Shown: in pieces, positions 38,193 to 48,080 of the stretch | How positions within the stretch are numbered: the first letter of the stretch is position 1 | Layout: every line of letters begins with the position of its first letter | Assembly (NCBI RefSeq): GCF_001427125.1 | Contig: NZ_LMGK01000001.1 | Coordinates: 384,108 to 448,107 of the forward strand | DNA from: Pseudomonas sp. Root562 | Lineage (GTDB): Bacteria > Pseudomonadota > Gammaproteobacteria > Pseudomonadales > Pseudomonadaceae | Length of the DNA stretch: 64,000 nt | Direction of reading: 5' to 3' | Program-made: the position numbers and the translations under genes | The notes under the pieces: model-generated | What the model saw: only the letters and a program-made list of their open reading frames with translations | What the model was told of the DNA's origin: nothing | Databases searched by the model: none

Positions 38193-41100
38193 ATGTTTGA
38201 AACTTCCGCACAGCAACGCCCTTACAACCCTCACCAACAATTCATTGAAGAAAGAATTCCCGACTGGCTGACTCGCGCTTCGCCAGACAGGCGCCTGGCG
38301 TTGAAGCGCACCCCGGTGGCGATTCCTCAATGGTACAAGACCGCCTCGGCGGCTTCTCACGCGGCGCTGGCGCTAGCCATCAAGGCCAGTTGGGTATCGC
38401 AAAACAAGGTTGATCGGCTGTTCGAGTCGCTGGCAAATGTCCGTCAGTTTGCTGAACCCCTGCTTCGACAGGCACTGAAAGAACGCTTCGCCATTGAAGT
38501 GGATGTCACCCGCACCTACTTGAGGCTCTATCTGCCGACCGGCATTTTAGTGGGCTATCAAGTCAGGACCGTTTCCTTGCTGGATGCAGCGTTGCGCAAC
38601 TTTGAGGCAAAGGAAGCAGGCATCCGCTACTTTGATTCAGCTTCCTGTTTTATCAGCGAGCCCAGCATGTCCGGGCAATTTGATGTGCTCGCCATTAATC
38701 AACGCATGAGTGTCAGCGCTTTTGTTTCGATGTGTCGTGAACTGGACATCGGCGGCCAGTACACCCAGCAACTGGAAACGTTGTTATTGCCCAAGGATGC
38801 TCTGGCCAGGGCAGTGCTGGAACTCAATGTAAAGACCAGCCAGAAAGATGCGTTCAGGGCTGCGATACTCCTGGCCCGCATGAAAGGGGATATCGGCCTG
38901 CACTCTCACGCGTCCTTGTTGCATCTGCTCGATGGCGGCGCCAGGCCTGCCCTGGGTGCCCGGGTTTTGCAGTGCTACCAATTGCAGGTCATGGAGGCGA
39001 AGCTGACCGGGATCATGCTGCTGGCCGGTGATCTGGACCGTGCTACCAGAGTGGAACCGGTGCTCGTGTACATCCCCGACGATCCGCAGCATCCGCTCAA
39101 AGAGTACCCGTCGACGGCTGCTTTCAGGGCAGATTTGGCACAGCGGTTGCGTTCTGCGCACTACCAGCGTTTTTTTGCCCGGTTCGTCGCTCATGAACGG
39201 CGAGGCTATTTTTTTGCCGCGCTCAATGATCCTTCTACCGTAATGAAGTGGAGTTCGCGCCGGGTACAGGGTGATCCATGGACAGAGTTGTACCAGGACA
39301 AGCTCAACAAGATTCTCAATGATGCCCGCGCCATTGCCGTGCCTTGCGCAGACACCGACCGCAACTCTCGCTGGGAAACCTGGGACAGCCTGGAAAAGGT
39401 CGCCTCGATCGTATTGCAGGTCGCGGCCCTGGTGGCGGTCCCCTTTGTGCCGTTTCTGGGCGAATTGATGTTGGCGTACACCGCCTACCAACTGTTGGAC
39501 GAGACCTGTACCGGCATTCTGGATTGGACCGAAGGTCAGGTGGTCGAGGCGGCTGATCACTTGATGGCCATCGCCGAAAATCTCGCGCAACTGGGCGCAT
39601 TCGCGGTGGGCGGTGCGGTGGCCGGGAAAGTGCTGGCTATCAAGCCTTCGACTTTTGTCGACAGTCTCAAGCCCGTCGTGCTGGAAGATGGACGCACGCG
39701 CTTGTGGAACCCTGATCTGACGCCTTATGAGTTCGCTGCCTCGTTGCCTGCCGATTCGGTGCCGGACGAACTGGGTTTGCATCACCACGGCGCAGCGATG
39801 TTCCTGCCGCTTGAGGGCAGCCTGTACGAGGTTCGCACCGAGCCGGGCGAAAGTGCCTGGCGCGTCCGTCACCCGCAGCGGGCGAACGCCTACCGGCCAC
39901 GACTGACTCACAACGGCGCCGGGGCCTGGGCGCATGAAGTCGAGCGTCCGATGGAATGGCAAGGCGCACAGTTGTTTCGTCGTTTGGGTCATTCAGTCGC
40001 TGACTTCTCTGACGTCACCGCCCGGCGCATCCTGGACGTCAGCGGCGTCGATGAAGCCGTGCTGCGTGACATGCACGTCCACGTCCGGCGCCCACCGGCC
40101 TTGCTTGAAGAAAGCATTCGGCGCTTCGGGCTTGATGAGCAAATCAAAGTATTTCGTGCGCAACTGCAAAGTCCGGATCCGGCGGTGTACACCAAAGCTG
40201 ATCCACAGATGCAGGCACAACTGCTGCAAGCGCAAGGTGTCCGTGTACCTGAGAGCCTGCGCAACGCCAATGGAATTCAAGGGATCGTTGAGTCACTGGA
40301 CGAGGCGACGCTGAAAAAACTGCTGGGTGAAAGTACGGCGTTTGGTGATTCATTACCGGCGATCGACGTGCGAAAAGCGCGGTTGCGTTCGAGGATGGCC
40401 GATTGGGCCGAGGAGCATCGTGGCGCCTTGTTCCAGGCGCGCGAAGACGCCTTCGAACAGCGCGCTGACGCAGACACGCAGCAACTACGGCGGATCTTCC
40501 CCGATCTGCCGAAAACGATCGCTCAAGAGCTGTCGCGTAATGCCAGTGCAACTGATCGCCTGCACATGCGCAATCATCCTGGAATAACTCAACGAATGGC
40601 GCACGAAGCGCTTTTCTATTTGCGAGAGGTGCGACTCAGCCGGGCTTGCGAAGGACTTTACCTGGATTCTGTCAGCAGCCTGGACAGCGACCGGCTGGCG
40701 CTGCACATGCTCGAAACATTGAACGGGTGGTCCGCCGATGTCCGCATCGAGATGCGTGATAAACGTTTTGATGGGGCGTTGCTGGACAGCATCGGTCGCC
40801 CTGAAGCTCCGCTGCGTAAAGTGCTGGTCAGGCAGGGCGGGCGCTACCAGGCACACGATAATGTCGGTGAGCAATTGCATGGGTTCGACACACTGTATGG
40901 CGCGGTGATGCACGCGCTTCCCGACACGCAACGTCTTTCGTTGGGGTTGCCCCATGTGGGGCAGTGGGCCGAACTGAAACAAATGCTCAGACGACAACCA
41001 CTGCTGGATCGTGCTCTGGTGCGCGCGTTGTTCAAGCAGCCAGCGCTGGGGCCTGCCGTCCGATCGCCCATGGGGCTTGCCGTGGGGCGTTCTGGTTACT

Positions 41101-42104
41101 TGTTGGGTGGCGGGGATCTCGATCCCGCGCAAACGCAATCCATCGAACAACGGCTTCGAGCCCTGTATCCAACGCTTTCTGAAGAGCAGATGGCGGCCTT
41201 GCGTAGTGAGCGATTGACCGGGGACCCACTGCTGGCTGTTGCCAGGCTGGAAAACGAACACATTACGCTGGTCAATGAGCTGGAGGTGTGGAGTGCTGAT
41301 GTGCCGTCCATTCATCCTGGCACCGGAGCGCTACTGACAGATGCTGAAATTGCCATTCAACGTCAGCACAGACAGGGTTTCATGCAGGCATTGCTGGACA
41401 CGGCGACCCGTTACATCACGACGCTTGAGTTTGAATTGGACTTTCTGGGTGTACTACCCGAATTGTCGGCCGATTTCAGTCATGTTCGAGAGTTGTCGCT
41501 GAGCAGTTCCTCCCGAACGGGAGGCCATGCATTTTTCGCCAGCTTCCCGGGAGTTCGGTACCTGACATTGTCTGGCTTGGCCCTTGAGGCTTTTCCCGTC
41601 GAGCTTTATCAGATGCGCGAGCTTGTTTCGTTGACGCTCGATGATTGTGATATCCGGCTCACCGAAGCCACTGTCGAAGGTTTGGCGCACATCGAAGGCT
41701 TGACGCTTCTGGATCTGGAAAACAACCCACTGGAATGGGCGCCCCATGTTGGCTACATGAAGCAATTGGACAGTCTCTACTTGAAGAATACGGGGTTGAC
41801 CACGGTCCCTTACGGAATGTTCTCACTTGAGAGCCTGGCTTTCGTCGACCTGACGTTCAATGAAATAACAATGCTGCCTGATGAGTTGTTCGAAGTTTCT
41901 GATACGCGCGATGCAAACTACAACTTTCGAAATAATCCTTTGAGTGATTTGAGTAAGCAGCAGGTTGCCGACTATATGGAAAATGCCGGTGCCGACAGAA
42001 AATTACTGATTCAAGTGGATGATGAGTTTGGCGCTGAACAGGCTGAAGACACAGAGTCCGAAGCGGAGGACAGCGGAGTGGAGAGCGCTGGAGATGATGA
42101 TTGA
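38193..42104 (+). CDS. DUF6543 (dermonecrotic-toxin-like)/leucine-rich repeat protein lacking a NEL domain
   Basis: A 1303-residue protein. The N-terminal ~300 residues, beginning PHQQFIEERIPDWLTRASPDRR, resemble the dermonecrotic-toxin-like DUF6543 region of large Pseudomonas LRR proteins. Two hydrophobic stretches (about residues 407-437 and 462-483) could insert in membranes. A long helical middle follows, then 5-6 leucine-rich repeats at about residues 1095-1255 (LTLLDLENNPLEWAP, LYLKNTGLTTVP, FVDLTFNEITMLP). The protein ends with an acidic tail. Related Pseudomonas proteins continue into a NEL-type E3 ubiquitin ligase; that domain and its CxD active site are absent. No signal peptide is seen. 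A host-directed effector or toxin role is possible but not shown. Confidence 0.75.
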   Translation: MFETSAQQRPYNPHQQFIEERIPDWLTRASPDRRLALKRTPVAIPQWYKTASAASHAALALAIKASWVSQNKVDRLFESLANVRQFAEPLLRQALKERFAIEVDVTRTYLRLYLPTGILVGYQVRTVSLLDAALRNFEAKEAGIRYFDSASCFISEPSMSGQFDVLAINQRMSVSAFVSMCRELDIGGQYTQQLETLLLPKDALARAVLELNVKTSQKDAFRAAILLARMKGDIGLHSHASLLHLLDGGARPALGARVLQCYQLQVMEAKLTGIMLLAGDLDRATRVEPVLVYIPDDPQHPLKEYPSTAAFRADLAQRLRSAHYQRFFARFVAHERRGYFFAALNDPSTVMKWSSRRVQGDPWTELYQDKLNKILNDARAIAVPCADTDRNSRWETWDSLEKVASIVLQVAALVAVPFVPFLGELMLAYTAYQLLDETCTGILDWTEGQVVEAADHLMAIAENLAQLGAFAVGGAVAGKVLAIKPSTFVDSLKPVVLEDGRTRLWNPDLTPYEFAASLPADSVPDELGLHHHGAAMFLPLEGSLYEVRTEPGESAWRVRHPQRANAYRPRLTHNGAGAWAHEVERPMEWQGAQLFRRLGHSVADFSDVTARRILDVSGVDEAVLRDMHVHVRRPPALLEESIRRFGLDEQIKVFRAQLQSPDPAVYTKADPQMQAQLLQAQGVRVPESLRNANGIQGIVESLDEATLKKLLGESTAFGDSLPAIDVRKARLRSRMADWAEEHRGALFQAREDAFEQRADADTQQLRRIFPDLPKTIAQELSRNASATDRLHMRNHPGITQRMAHEALFYLREVRLSRACEGLYLDSVSSLDSDRLALHMLETLNGWSADVRIEMRDKRFDGALLDSIGRPEAPLRKVLVRQGGRYQAHDNVGEQLHGFDTLYGAVMHALPDTQRLSLGLPHVGQWAELKQMLRRQPLLDRALVRALFKQPALGPAVRSPMGLAVGRSGYLLGGGDLDPAQTQSIEQRLRALYPTLSEEQMAALRSERLTGDPLLAVARLENEHITLVNELEVWSADVPSIHPGTGALLTDAEIAIQRQHRQGFMQALLDTATRYITTLEFELDFLGVLPELSADFSHVRELSLSSSSRTGGHAFFASFPGVRYLTLSGLALEAFPVELYQMRELVSLTLDDCDIRLTEATVEGLAHIEGLTLLDLENNPLEWAPHVGYMKQLDSLYLKNTGLTTVPYGMFSLESLAFVDLTFNEITMLPDELFEVSDTRDANYNFRNNPLSDLSKQQVADYMENAGADRKLLIQVDDEFGAEQAEDTESEAEDSGVESAGDDD

Positions 42105-42253
42105 GTCGTTTTCGGTTGGGCAATTATGCGTGAGTGGTATGTCGAGAATTAAATTGTTTTGCGTTATACATATTTTGAATGTTTTTTTGAATGGGATGGG
42201 CTTCTGATTCTTGTTATTTGTTCAGTCAGGCAGGTCGCGCAACATTGGAGGCA

Positions 42254-43264
42254 ATGTTCGAGGCTGTGACTGTAATCAATAGTAGAGTGAGTCGCATGAG
42301 TTCTGTAGCCGAAGTAACAGGTTTCACACGTTTCAATGTAAGTTTTGATGCGCCGTCATCGACGCAATCAAAGAGTCTGTACGCCAATGGAAATATGCAG
42401 GTCCGAATATTGGTTACGCTCAGGGGTAAAGACAAAGACGGAAAGTCGGTGCCCTTGACTCCCTCGATTTACCACACCGTTCGGCTCATCAATTACCGTA
42501 CGGGCGAGGTGTTGCAGGGAAATTGGCAAGTCAGCGATCGACCTAATCGGTTTTGGTACGCGATGTCGGGTTCAGATGCAGCCCCAGCACCGCTGGAAAG
42601 TGTCGAACCTGACATTACGGTGCTTGAGTATTGGGTCTCTTCATCGGTGGTGGATACGGTGCACATAGGTGCGGCGGTTATTTTGAACGACAGAATAATT
42701 CGGACCAATAACACAACGGTGGGCGACAAACACGACAGCAGTGTCATGCTGGTCGCTGAGGCGCCTGTCACGTACGCCATTGAAGATTTCAAGTTGGAAC
42801 GGGTGCGAAGCGAAGGCCGATGGAGCCACGAAATTTTTCATTGCTATCTGGGTTTGTATCCAGGAGGTCGTCAACTCAGGCTGGTGGACTGGTCGGCAGC
42901 TGACGATGGTCATCATCACAGGCTGACCAGGAGTGTGTTTGAGGCCTATGGCGGGTTTATTGACAATGACTATCGCTGGTATGTGAGTTGTAAACTGGCG
43001 GCGGTGAAAGATAAGGAAGTCTTCCTGGTGCTTCCACCCGAAAAGGGTGAACGAATCGACGAAGTTTACTATGTAAAGGTTAATGACAGAGACGGTGAAC
43101 TGTCCATCGTTCGTGGCGTGGGCGAGTCTTTTTCTTCCGATACTTACGTGAGAAAGGAGACTTTCAATTTTACCGCTTATGACGTGTATGGGACGGCGCA
43201 TAAGTTGCGAGTACGGCCGGATTTTGATAAGCGGCCGGCTGACTTCATTTTGGAGCGGGGTTAA
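42254..43264 (+). CDS. Unrecognised protein preceding the RHS gene
   Basis: I do not recognise this protein of about 336 residues. It has no signal peptide or membrane segment, is rich in beta-type sequence, and could be two beta-sandwich-like halves (SSIYHTVRLINYRTGEVLQG-like first half; HEIFHCYLGLYPGGRQLRLVDW second half). The start is uncertain: the ATG at 42254 has GGAGG only two bases away, and the ATG at 42296 (MSSVAEVTGFTRF) is an alternative giving 322 residues. It ends four bases before the RHS start, so the two are almost certainly co-translated and may form a complex or act in delivery. Its composition is AT-richer than neighbouring core genes. Confidence 0.7.
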   Translation: MFEAVTVINSRVSRMSSVAEVTGFTRFNVSFDAPSSTQSKSLYANGNMQVRILVTLRGKDKDGKSVPLTPSIYHTVRLINYRTGEVLQGNWQVSDRPNRFWYAMSGSDAAPAPLESVEPDITVLEYWVSSSVVDTVHIGAAVILNDRIIRTNNTTVGDKHDSSVMLVAEAPVTYAIEDFKLERVRSEGRWSHEIFHCYLGLYPGGRQLRLVDWSAADDGHHHRLTRSVFEAYGGFIDNDYRWYVSCKLAAVKDKEVFLVLPPEKGERIDEVYYVKVNDRDGELSIVRGVGESFSSDTYVRKETFNFTAYDVYGTAHKLRVRPDFDKRPADFILERG

Positions 43265-43268
43265 TTTA

Positions 43269-46200
43269 ATGCAAGCTCAGCAAATGAATTCCTTGTACTC
43301 CAATGCATTTAATTTCAACAGTTTTCTCCAGGGGGGCGTTGATCCCAGAACCGGGATTTACACCTTTTCATTATCTTTGGGAGAAATAACCTCTGTAAGC
43401 GCAATGGGGCTGTCGTTGGATGTCGTACTTCAGTTTAATCCGTTGAATGTGGTTAATGTCGGTTTTGGAACAGGGTGGTCAATCGCGTTGTCTCGTTATG
43501 ACACATTGAACAAAATCATGACGTTGTCAACAGGGGAACGCTATAAGGCAACAGAACTCGAGTCGAGCTTGATATTCGCAGAGCAAAAACTTAATACTGT
43601 AAAAGTGACCAGGCCCGATGTCGATAACTTTCATTTACTCAATATAAACGGGACACGGGAAACCCTGAAAATTCATGAGGAAAGCGGCAGTGCCATACCC
43701 GTGCAGATCATGGCAGCCAACGGCGCAAGTATCTTCCTCCGATATGTCACTTATAACGAACAGCCAGTCCTGAGCGAGGTGAGAGACGAGCAACGTTTAT
43801 TATTGAAAGTTGCCGCCAGTGACAATCAGGTCGCGCTCACTCAGTACCCGGGTACAGTAGCCGAAACACGCATTACCTTGTTTCTGACAGACGAACGCAT
43901 TTCAACCATTCGCTTGCCGACAGGCGAAGAATGGACGCTGCAATACGAAATCATTGGTGGTCTCGGTTGTCTCACTCAAGTCGATTCACCGCGGGGTGCG
44001 CGGGAGGTCATCGGCTATACCGAGGATGGGCATTTGCTTCCACCTTTGGCGCCTATGCATTCGATGCCCTGCGTCAGCTCGCATAAGGTATACCCGCAGT
44101 ACGGTCAGCCAGCCATCCTGACTGAGTATGCGTTCTCGGACGCCAACTTTTTGGGTTTTGGGGGCGAGTTCAGTTGGTCCGAGGAGGGTGACAATCTGGA
44201 TGCCGCCGCCTCCGACTATGTTTATACATCGACTGAAAACCTGATGCTGGACGGTCAGATTCATCATTCGACATTACGGACCTACAACAGATTTCACCTA
44301 CTGCAGTCCCAGATCACAACGTGCGCTGATGCAGTGACGTCAGATCTGATGGAATACCCTCTGGAGCCCGGAAAGAGCATCGCCGGGCAGCCACCGCAAT
44401 TCCGCTTGCCGCGCGCGATGACGCGACGTTACAAGAACTCGAAGACTGGTCATTCTCGCGACGAAGTCACCCTTACGGAGTTCGACAGTTTCGGTAATTT
44501 GATCAAGCAGGTCGAGCCCAGCGGTGTGACCACTGTTTCCGAGTTTTATCCGGTCACAGGGGCGGATGGGTGCCCAGCCGACACTTCAGGTTTCATTCGT
44601 TATGTTAAACAGCGGACAGTTATTCCGGCATCGAGCGATGTTGCGGCCAGCACGACGGTCACGCGTTTTCGCTACGCGCTCCACAAGGGCCTCAATGGTT
44701 CGCAATGCTCCATGATCCTGCCTGTTGAGGAAAAGCTTTATGAGCTGGCCGATAAGAGTGAAACGTTGCGTTCAAGCTGCATTCTGACTTATTTCGACAC
44801 GCCGCAAGACTCGACGCGTCATGGGCTCTTGAGTCACCGCACGCTTGAAATGAACGGCCTCAAGACTTGTTCCGAACATCAGTACAGCATTGCTCAGGAT
44901 ATTTTGACGCTGGGTATCACCACCGTCGGATTTGATGGTGCCAGCACGACTTCATTGCAGACATTTTCCGCGCTGAACGGAATGAAACGCTCCGAACGAA
45001 GCGAAGACGATGGCGTTACCCGTTTCAAATACGACAGCATTGGACGGATCCTCAGCACGACCGTATCGGCAGGTACGCCAAATGCAGCGACGAGCCATAC
45101 GGTTTACCAGGCAGCCAGCCACGAAGCGCCGGCGACGATGCATTCAACCGATCTGGCAGGCGTTTTACAAACGACTGCCTACGACGGACTCGGTCGCATC
45201 ATCGGGATGCAAGAGCAGGATTGCGATAGCCCTGACAAAGCAGCCATAGCCCATGCGCGCGTTATCTTCGCCGCGCGCCACGACGGTCTCGGACGACTGA
45301 TAGAGCAAACGCACACCGATTGGTGGGAGGAGGTCGCCCGGCCGATGACAACCACTTTTGAGTACGATGACTGGGGGCAGGTCAAAACCACGATCCATCC
45401 TGACGGGCGCAAAGAGCATCGCACTTACGATCCGGTTACACGTACCGAGACATATTGGTTCGAGGGCATGGGCAAATCCATCACCCGCTTCAATGATTTC
45501 GGAAAACCGGACACTGTCGAGGCTTTCGACCGCAAAGAGCAAAGCCTGGGCAAGATCGTTCATGGTTATGACGGATGGGGCCGAGCGGTCAGTCAGACGG
45601 ATGCGGTTGGCAACAGAACGACGTTTGGTTACGACGTGTTCAATAGACTGTGCCGAAGCGAGTTGCCGGACGGACATGTCGTGGAAACCGAGTTCGCAAT
45701 CCACAGCCCCGAGACGCTGCCCACCCGGATGAAAATGTCTGGTCAAAGCCTTGGGCAGCAAACGTTCGATGGGCTGGGCCGTTTGACTGCAAGCACCATC
45801 GGTGGGCGCACGTGCAGTGCCGGCTACGAGGGAGGCTCCGGGCAGCCGACGTGGCAGAAAAGCGCCAGTGGTGAGCGAGTCGAGTTTGATTACGCACGCG
45901 ATTTCGGTGGGCGATTGCTGCAACGCAAGGCGACCGGTTCAGTCGCCAATTACACCTACAGCCCGTCGCACGGACAGCCTACGAGCTGCATAGAGCAGGG
46001 GCGTGAAACCCGTTTCGAGTATTACCCTTCCGGCCGACTCAAGAATGAGATCACTGTCGGCGCCCAACTCCAGACGGCCTCTTATACCTACTCATTCGGC
46101 GGGCGACCCCTGACCTATACCGATGTGCTGGGCAATCAACACAAAACCGGCTACGACGAATGGGGGAGAGCCGTATCATTTGAGCAGGGGGCGCTCAAAG

Positions 46201-48023
46201 CAGACTTGGTCTATGGCGCATTGGGCTTGCTGGAACGCATAGATTCACAGGACAGGCAAACCGGACGCTCCCTGGAGACTCGTTTGACTTACGACGATTT
46301 GGGGCGAGAAACATCGCGCACGTTTGTGATCGACGGGATCGCCGCGCAAACCCAGGCATTGAGTTACTCCCTGGATGGAAAGCTGGCGCAGAAGGTGCTC
46401 AGCAGCGGTGAAACGGTGTTGCGCGACGAGCACTTCACTTACGATCAGCGCGGCCGGCTCAGTGGCTACACCTGTGACGGATCGCAGCGACCACGCGATC
46501 CTTATGGCAAAGAGATCGTCAGTCAGCACTATGTGTTCGATGCGCTGGACAACATTGTCACTGTACGCACCGAGTTTCCCGGTGGCGACAACCTGGCGAC
46601 GTTTACCTATAGCGCTGTTGATCCGAGCCAACTGATCGAGGTGCGCCATTCCCACACCGATTATCCCGCCCTCGTCACACTGGAATATGACGCCGACGGC
46701 CAAATGATCAAGGATGACCTGGCGCGTTCGCTCAGCTACGACCCGCTTGGCCGGTTAACGCGAATCGCCACCGCGACAGGCGCTGTGATCCGCGATTATC
46801 ACTACGACGCGCGCGATCGCCTGGTTGAGCTGTCTGGACCGGCGGGCACTCTTGCACAGCGCTTCTATCACGAAGGGCGCGTCATCAATGAGATCAATGG
46901 CAGCGACTTGCGTACCTGTTGGCGTCAGTCCGGCCTGCTGCTGGGTGAGCGGCGATCGGACGTTGGCGTTCAGCAGGTCGTTACAGACCTGCAACAAAGC
47001 GTATTGACCATCGTATCGGATACGCAGCGTAGCGAAATTGCCTACAGTCCCTACGGATTTCGTCCTGCGGAGGGCGGGGTGTTCAGCTTGGCAGGGTTCA
47101 ATGGTGAGCAACTCGATCCGCTGACCGGCCTGTACCTGTTGGGCAACGGGTATCGAGCCTACAGCCCGACATTGATGCGCTTTCTCAGTCCGGACAACCT
47201 GAGCCCGTTTGGTGCCGGAGGACTGAATCCTTACGCCTACTGCCTCGGCGACCCGATCAATCGGGTTGATCCGACCGGACACGTTTCCTGGCAGTCTGGT
47301 TTGGGGATTGGTCTTTCGATAGTTAGCATCGCGGCAAGTATCCTGACCTTTGGCGCCACCACACCGCTGGCGATCGCCAGCCTGACATTAGCGTTGGCTT
47401 CGGGAATCACGGGCATCGCGAGTGCAGTTGCACACGAAGTAGCGCCGCAATCGGAGTTGGGTGACATCCTTGGCTATGTGAGTCTGGGGCTGGGTGTGGC
47501 ATCTGCTGTAGCGGGTGCCGGGGCTACGCTTCAGGGGGCCAGCAAGGTCGCTGGAAAGCTCAGGGCACCGTTGAGTGGTGACCCCGCACGGGCCGCACGG
47601 GCGATGAAAAACGGGATGAGCGGCAGAGCGAAGGCAGGATCATCCGCCGGGATCGAGAGGGCTGGGTCAACCACCCAGGCCACAGAGGCGGCGGCTGCAA
47701 GGTGGACATACACGACGCCGCGCAATCTTCCGGGTTTTGAAAAGTTGGAGGGTTCGTCTCTCGCTCGTTTCTTCCAGTTCAAAAACCTAATCAGGGATAA
47801 AGGGTTGTCGCCGGAAGATGCCGCTATGGAAGTCGGCAAACACACCAAGTTCAACGAGATGATCAAGTTCGACGTAAGAAAGGCCGATCCTAAAACGAAA
47901 ATCAACAATTCAGGGTATACCGAAATCAGACTCAATGCAGGACTGCGACTGTTGTTCACCGCCAACAGGGACACACGAGTTGTGACGCTTCACAAGATCA
48001 GCCATACAATAAAGGGTGCTTAA
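43269..48023 (+). CDS. RHS-repeat protein with a variable C-terminal domain
   Basis: A 1584-residue RHS/YD-repeat protein. Many YD motifs are visible (YDGLGRI, YDDWGQV, YDGWGRA, YDEWGRA, YDPLGRL), which would build a large beta-barrel shell. The conserved RHS core ends near residue 1338 with LYLLGNGYRAYSP, RFLSPDN, GGLNPYAYCLGDP and NRVDPTGH, the site where family members self-cleave. The 247-residue remainder has a hydrophobic glycine/alanine-rich segment (about 1345-1390) and ends in a short mixed domain (RLLFTANRDTRVVTL then HKISH), loosely like RelE/ParE toxins. No PAAR, VgrG or signal peptide is encoded, and no immunity gene follows. The ATG at 43269 gives MQAQQMNSLYSNAFNF. Confidence 0.85.
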   Translation: MQAQQMNSLYSNAFNFNSFLQGGVDPRTGIYTFSLSLGEITSVSAMGLSLDVVLQFNPLNVVNVGFGTGWSIALSRYDTLNKIMTLSTGERYKATELESSLIFAEQKLNTVKVTRPDVDNFHLLNINGTRETLKIHEESGSAIPVQIMAANGASIFLRYVTYNEQPVLSEVRDEQRLLLKVAASDNQVALTQYPGTVAETRITLFLTDERISTIRLPTGEEWTLQYEIIGGLGCLTQVDSPRGAREVIGYTEDGHLLPPLAPMHSMPCVSSHKVYPQYGQPAILTEYAFSDANFLGFGGEFSWSEEGDNLDAAASDYVYTSTENLMLDGQIHHSTLRTYNRFHLLQSQITTCADAVTSDLMEYPLEPGKSIAGQPPQFRLPRAMTRRYKNSKTGHSRDEVTLTEFDSFGNLIKQVEPSGVTTVSEFYPVTGADGCPADTSGFIRYVKQRTVIPASSDVAASTTVTRFRYALHKGLNGSQCSMILPVEEKLYELADKSETLRSSCILTYFDTPQDSTRHGLLSHRTLEMNGLKTCSEHQYSIAQDILTLGITTVGFDGASTTSLQTFSALNGMKRSERSEDDGVTRFKYDSIGRILSTTVSAGTPNAATSHTVYQAASHEAPATMHSTDLAGVLQTTAYDGLGRIIGMQEQDCDSPDKAAIAHARVIFAARHDGLGRLIEQTHTDWWEEVARPMTTTFEYDDWGQVKTTIHPDGRKEHRTYDPVTRTETYWFEGMGKSITRFNDFGKPDTVEAFDRKEQSLGKIVHGYDGWGRAVSQTDAVGNRTTFGYDVFNRLCRSELPDGHVVETEFAIHSPETLPTRMKMSGQSLGQQTFDGLGRLTASTIGGRTCSAGYEGGSGQPTWQKSASGERVEFDYARDFGGRLLQRKATGSVANYTYSPSHGQPTSCIEQGRETRFEYYPSGRLKNEITVGAQLQTASYTYSFGGRPLTYTDVLGNQHKTGYDEWGRAVSFEQGALKADLVYGALGLLERIDSQDRQTGRSLETRLTYDDLGRETSRTFVIDGIAAQTQALSYSLDGKLAQKVLSSGETVLRDEHFTYDQRGRLSGYTCDGSQRPRDPYGKEIVSQHYVFDALDNIVTVRTEFPGGDNLATFTYSAVDPSQLIEVRHSHTDYPALVTLEYDADGQMIKDDLARSLSYDPLGRLTRIATATGAVIRDYHYDARDRLVELSGPAGTLAQRFYHEGRVINEINGSDLRTCWRQSGLLLGERRSDVGVQQVVTDLQQSVLTIVSDTQRSEIAYSPYGFRPAEGGVFSLAGFNGEQLDPLTGLYLLGNGYRAYSPTLMRFLSPDNLSPFGAGGLNPYAYCLGDPINRVDPTGHVSWQSGLGIGLSIVSIAASILTFGATTPLAIASLTLALASGITGIASAVAHEVAPQSELGDILGYVSLGLGVASAVAGAGATLQGASKVAGKLRAPLSGDPARAARAMKNGMSGRAKAGSSAGIERAGSTTQATEAAAARWTYTTPRNLPGFEKLEGSSLARFFQFKNLIRDKGLSPEDAAMEVGKHTKFNEMIKFDVRKADPKTKINNSGYTEIRLNAGLRLLFTANRDTRVVTLHKISHTIKGA

Positions 48024-48080
48024 AGCGTCGGATAGGGCAGGAAATTGATGTGCCACAGCACCGGCAGGTTTCTGTTTACG

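Noticed and set aside
41040..41110. Possible second start or frameshift inside the LRR gene
   Set aside because: The main frame runs uninterrupted through this point with consistent protein character on both sides.
42105..42253. NEL domain remnant downstream of the LRR gene
   Set aside because: Three forward frames show stops and no CxD-containing helical sequence; the stretch is simply AT-rich intergenic DNA.
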